Below, piece by piece: positions 61,680 through 64,000 of a stretch of 64,000 bases of DNA. The translations under genes were made by a program, and so were the position numbers. Under the pieces are notes generated by a model, which had not been told where the DNA came from, did no database searches, and was given only the letters and a program-made list of their open reading frames with translations. This DNA is from Labrys miyagiensis (lineage in GTDB: Bacteria > Pseudomonadota > Alphaproteobacteria > Rhizobiales > Labraceae): assembly GCF_030160835.1 (NCBI RefSeq), contig NZ_BSPC01000058.1, positions 62,001 through 126,000 on the forward strand, in the 5' to 3' direction. Every line of letters begins with the position of its first letter. Position 1 is the stretch's first letter.

Positions 61680-63311
61680 ATGCCCAAATTGATCATCCAC
61701 AATTCCCATGCCCGCCGCGCGCTCGCCCGCGGCGTGGCCCAGCTTGCAGCGGCCGTCGAACCCACCCTCGGCCCGCGGGGCATGAACGCCATGATCGACC
61801 GGCCGATCGGTACGCCGATCGTGACGCGCGACGGCGTCAGCATCGCCTCCGAGATCGAACTGCATAACCGCTTCGAAAACATGGGCGCGCAGGTGGTGCG
61901 CGAGGTCTCGATGCAGACCAACGAAGTGGCTGGCGACGGCACCACCACCGCCATCGTGCTCGCCAATGCCCTGGTACAGAGAGGGGTCGAGGCCAATGAG
62001 CGCGGCGCCAAATCCGTGGATCTCGTCAAAGGCATCGACCTCGCGGTCGACGCCGTGATCGCCTCCTTGCGCAAGTCCGCCAGGCCCGTCAAGGGCAACG
62101 GCACCCTGGCCGCCGTGGCGAACATTGCCGCGACCGATCCCAAGCTTGGCAAGCTCGTGGCCGATGCCTTCGACCGGGTCGGCGAGGACGGCGTGATCAC
62201 CACCGATTTCAGCGTGACGACGCAGACCACGCTCGACGTGGTCGAGGGCATGTCCTTCGACCGGGGGTATCTGTCGCATCACATGGTCACCGACCAAGAG
62301 AAGATGGAAGCGGTGCTGGAGAAGCCGCTGATCCTGATGACCGACCTCAAGATCAAGGACCCCGCCTCGCTCGATGCCGCGCGCGCCATTGCCGACGAGG
62401 CCAGGCGGCCCTTGCTGATCGTGGCCGAGGAGGTCTCGCCGGAGGTTGTCGTCACCCTGCTCGGCAAGAGCGGCCCGGGTAAATATCTCGTCGTGCATCC
62501 GCCGGAATATGGCCATTGGCGCAAGGCCTTGCTGGAGGATCTTGCCATCCTCACCGGCGGGCGTGTCGTTGCCCGCGATCTCGGCGGCAAGCTCGAAAAT
62601 GTCACCAAAGAGGATCTCGGCAGCGCCGAGCGGGTGCGCACGAACGCCACCCATACCAGCGTGATCCATGGCGGCGGCGACAAGGCGGCCATCGCCTCGC
62701 GGCGCGTGCAAGTACAGCGCCAGCATGACAATGCGCCGCCCAATATCGAGCAGGACAAGCTGCGCGAGCGTCTGGCGAAACTCTCGGGCGGCACGGCCAT
62801 ACTCTATGCCGGTGGCGTGACGCCGGTGGAGCAGAAGCGCACGATCCAGCTGATCGAGGATTCGCTCGCCGCCGTGCGCGCCGCCATCGAGGAAGGCGTC
62901 GTGGCGGGCGGCGGCACGGCTCTCGCCCAGATCGGGCCGGTACTGGACCCCGTGCTCGCCGCCACCAAGGGCGATGTCGCCGAAGGCGTGCGGTTGGTCC
63001 GGTCCGTACTGACCAGGCCGCTTTGGCGCATCGTGACCAATGCGGGCGGCGACGCGGAGGCGGTGGTGGAGAAGGTGAGCGCGGTGAATGGCGGCTTTGG
63101 TTACGACGCCGCGCTTGGCGATTACCAGAACATGTATGAGGCTGGAATCGTCGACCCCGTCAGGGTGACCTGCGCCGCCCTGCAGAACGCCGCCTCGGTC
63201 GCCAAGCTAATCCTGACAACGGAAACGCTGGTGGGCGATCTGGCGGAGGACGAGGATCCAACCGTTGGGCCGGCACTAGGCGGTGGGGCGGAGTTGCTGG
63301 GACGGGCGTAA
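61680..63311 (+). CDS. prmG: GroEL-like chaperonin dedicated to the monooxygenase
   Basis: Divergent group I chaperonin of 543 aa, near full GroEL length. ATPase elements are kept: TLGPRG (29-34), RDGVS (50-54), GDGTTT (85-90) and the late Asp in QLIEDSLAAVRAAIEEG. The apical client-binding segment differs, reading GYLSHHMVT where GroEL has GYLSPYFIN, and the C-terminal Gly-Met repeat is absent. Analogous MimG/PrmG proteins are needed for folding of the hydroxylase in mycobacteria and Methylocella. No groES is adjacent. The ATG at 61680 follows GGAAGGAGG. Confidence 0.92.
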   Translation: MPKLIIHNSHARRALARGVAQLAAAVEPTLGPRGMNAMIDRPIGTPIVTRDGVSIASEIELHNRFENMGAQVVREVSMQTNEVAGDGTTTAIVLANALVQRGVEANERGAKSVDLVKGIDLAVDAVIASLRKSARPVKGNGTLAAVANIAATDPKLGKLVADAFDRVGEDGVITTDFSVTTQTTLDVVEGMSFDRGYLSHHMVTDQEKMEAVLEKPLILMTDLKIKDPASLDAARAIADEARRPLLIVAEEVSPEVVVTLLGKSGPGKYLVVHPPEYGHWRKALLEDLAILTGGRVVARDLGGKLENVTKEDLGSAERVRTNATHTSVIHGGGDKAAIASRRVQVQRQHDNAPPNIEQDKLRERLAKLSGGTAILYAGGVTPVEQKRTIQLIEDSLAAVRAAIEEGVVAGGGTALAQIGPVLDPVLAATKGDVAEGVRLVRSVLTRPLWRIVTNAGGDAEAVVEKVSAVNGGFGYDAALGDYQNMYEAGIVDPVRVTCAALQNAASVAKLILTTETLVGDLAEDEDPTVGPALGGGAELLGRA

Positions 63312-63325
63312 CAGGCGCGACGCGA

Positions 63326-63502
63326 AAGCCTCCCCCACGAAGCTGGGGGAGGTGGGCCGACGAAGTCGGCTCGGAGGGGGTGTGGGCAGAACAGGGCGCA
63401 GGAAGCGCTAAACTTGGTCTCCATTTCACGCGCTCAATTCTGCCCACACCCCCTCCGGCCTCACTCCGTTCGGCCACCTCCCCCAGCTTCGTGGGGGAGG
63501 CT
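63326..63502. mobile_element. MITE-like element, copy 2 (177 bp)
   Basis: The same AAGCCTCCCCCACGAAGC terminal inverted repeats as copy 1 (63326-63354 and 63475-63502), with an inner 19-bp pair GGAGGGGGTGTGGGCAGAA (63373-63391 and 63438-63456). The centre differs from copy 1. It lies between the chaperonin gene and the convergent regulator and could terminate both transcripts. Confidence 0.75.
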
Positions 63503-63538
63503 CGCGGCGCGCCCTTCGCCTCAAGTTCGGTTCGCCCC

Positions 63539-64000
63539 CTACACGAACCCGCGGCGGATGCCGTGCTGTTCGAGCTTGCGATAGAGCGTCGGCCGCGAAA
63601 TGCCGAGCCGGCGCGCCACGCGGCTGAGATTGCCCCCTTCGGCGGCCAGGACGTTGCGGATCGCCTCGCCCTCCGCCGCCTCCAGGGTGTGGGGGCCACC
63701 CTCGGGTACCCGACCGGGTGGCGGGAGCCCCGGTGTCACCAGCCTGCCACCTTGCGTGATCTCCGCAGGGAGGTCGCCAAGGGTAACGTCGCCGCCATTG
63801 CTGAGAAGATGCAGTTTCTCGACGAGGTTCCTGAGTTCGCGGACATTGCCCGGCCACTGGTAGGCCAGCAGGGCATCCAGCACCTTATTGCTGAAGGTGA
63901 GCCGCTCGCCGTTGATCCGGCTCGCGAGCCTGGCGTTGAAATGCTCGAGGAGCAGCAGGATGTCCTGCCCGCGCTCGCGCAAGGGCGGCACCTGGATGGA
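63539..64000 (-). CDS. Sigma54-dependent activator, C-terminal part (N-terminus beyond window)
   Basis: About 154 codons of a second NtrC-like activator. Visible are the end of the AAA+ domain (VPPLRERGQDILLLLEHF, then WPGNVRELRNLVEKL) and a C-terminal Fis HTH (NLSRVARRLGISRPTLYRKL). The sensory and ATPase core lie beyond the right edge. Immediately downstream of and convergent with the monooxygenase operon, it may be the PrmR-type regulator, competing with or complementing the one at 48264-50162. Confidence 0.88.
   Translation of the reverse strand, partial: SIQVPPLRERGQDILLLLEHFNARLASRINGERLTFSNKVLDALLAYQWPGNVRELRNLVEKLHLLSNGGDVTLGDLPAEITQGGRLVTPGLPPPGRVPEGGPHTLEAAEGEAIRNVLAAEGGNLSRVARRLGISRPTLYRKLEQHGIRRGFV

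Overview
The window is GC-rich, densely coded and typical of an alphaproteobacterium of the order Hyphomicrobiales (Rhizobiales). The evidence is PotABCD/MalEFGK-type ABC importers with GntR or DeoR regulators, a 3-hydroxybutyrate dehydrogenase / acetoacetate decarboxylase / patatin neighbourhood, a PF02530-like porin N-terminus, cobS/cobT, and many intergenic palindromic repeats. Genus cannot be fixed from sequence alone. No rRNA, tRNA, CRISPR array, transposase or integrase was found.

Layout. 1-4.2 kb: an ABC importer (binding protein cut by the left edge) divergent from a FadR-type GntR regulator, with two ATTGTCGACAAT operators between them, then an MmgE/PrpD gene. 4.3-13.5 kb: one minus-strand operon reading ADP-ribosylglycohydrolase, PfkB kinase, PotD-like binding protein, two permeases, ATPase, isochorismatase-fold hydrolase and GH63-like glycosidase. 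13.7-25.3 kb: housekeeping and small-molecule genes (secreted Tyr/Gln-rich protein, rhodanese, L,D-transpeptidase, 3-hydroxybutyrate dehydrogenase, acetoacetate decarboxylase, patatin, DUF971, moaA, amine oxidase, three EamA transporters, enoyl-CoA hydratase). 26.2-28.3 kb: about 2 kb without a credible gene, containing a 178-bp MITE-like element and an odd GC-rich stretch. 28.3-38 kb: NTF2-like protein, GST, HxlR, metA, a 3-hydroxyisobutyrate-type dehydrogenase, a family-3 binding protein, DUF1289, cobS, cobT, a mini-porin, an MBL hydrolase and a secreted protein.

38.1-48.0 kb: an unusual catabolic locus. A DeoR-type regulator fused to a sugar-binding-protein fold precedes a complete MalEFGK-type importer whose operon also encodes an enoyl-CoA hydratase, an SDR dehydrogenase, a leaderless binding-protein homologue and a CaiB/BaiF CoA-transferase. 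This suggests uptake of a hydroxylated acid or sugar acid followed by CoA-dependent breakdown.

48.3-64 kb: a group-5-like soluble diiron monooxygenase island of the propane (prm/mim) type. A sigma54 activator is divergent from a Zn alcohol dehydrogenase. The main operon encodes hydroxylase alpha, reductase, hydroxylase beta, coupling protein, a small Cys-containing protein, an amidohydrolase, a DUF59 protein and a dedicated GroEL-like chaperonin. Both the dehydrogenase and the monooxygenase operons have -24/-12 promoters, each with a 17-bp inverted repeat (5-7-5 architecture) centred about 110 bp upstream of the predicted start. A second sigma54 activator begins at the right edge. Divergent from the monooxygenase is a tightly coupled four-gene operon (helical 153-aa protein, 110-aa coiled coil, 372-aa WD40-like propeller, 58-aa protein) that I cannot assign to any known system. 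It is the best candidate for something undescribed, possibly a scaffold or assembly module for the oxygenase.

Dispersed palindromic elements recur in intergenic gaps: two copies of a 178-bp element, two copies with TGTCATCCCCGGC ends, and several single-copy hairpin pairs.
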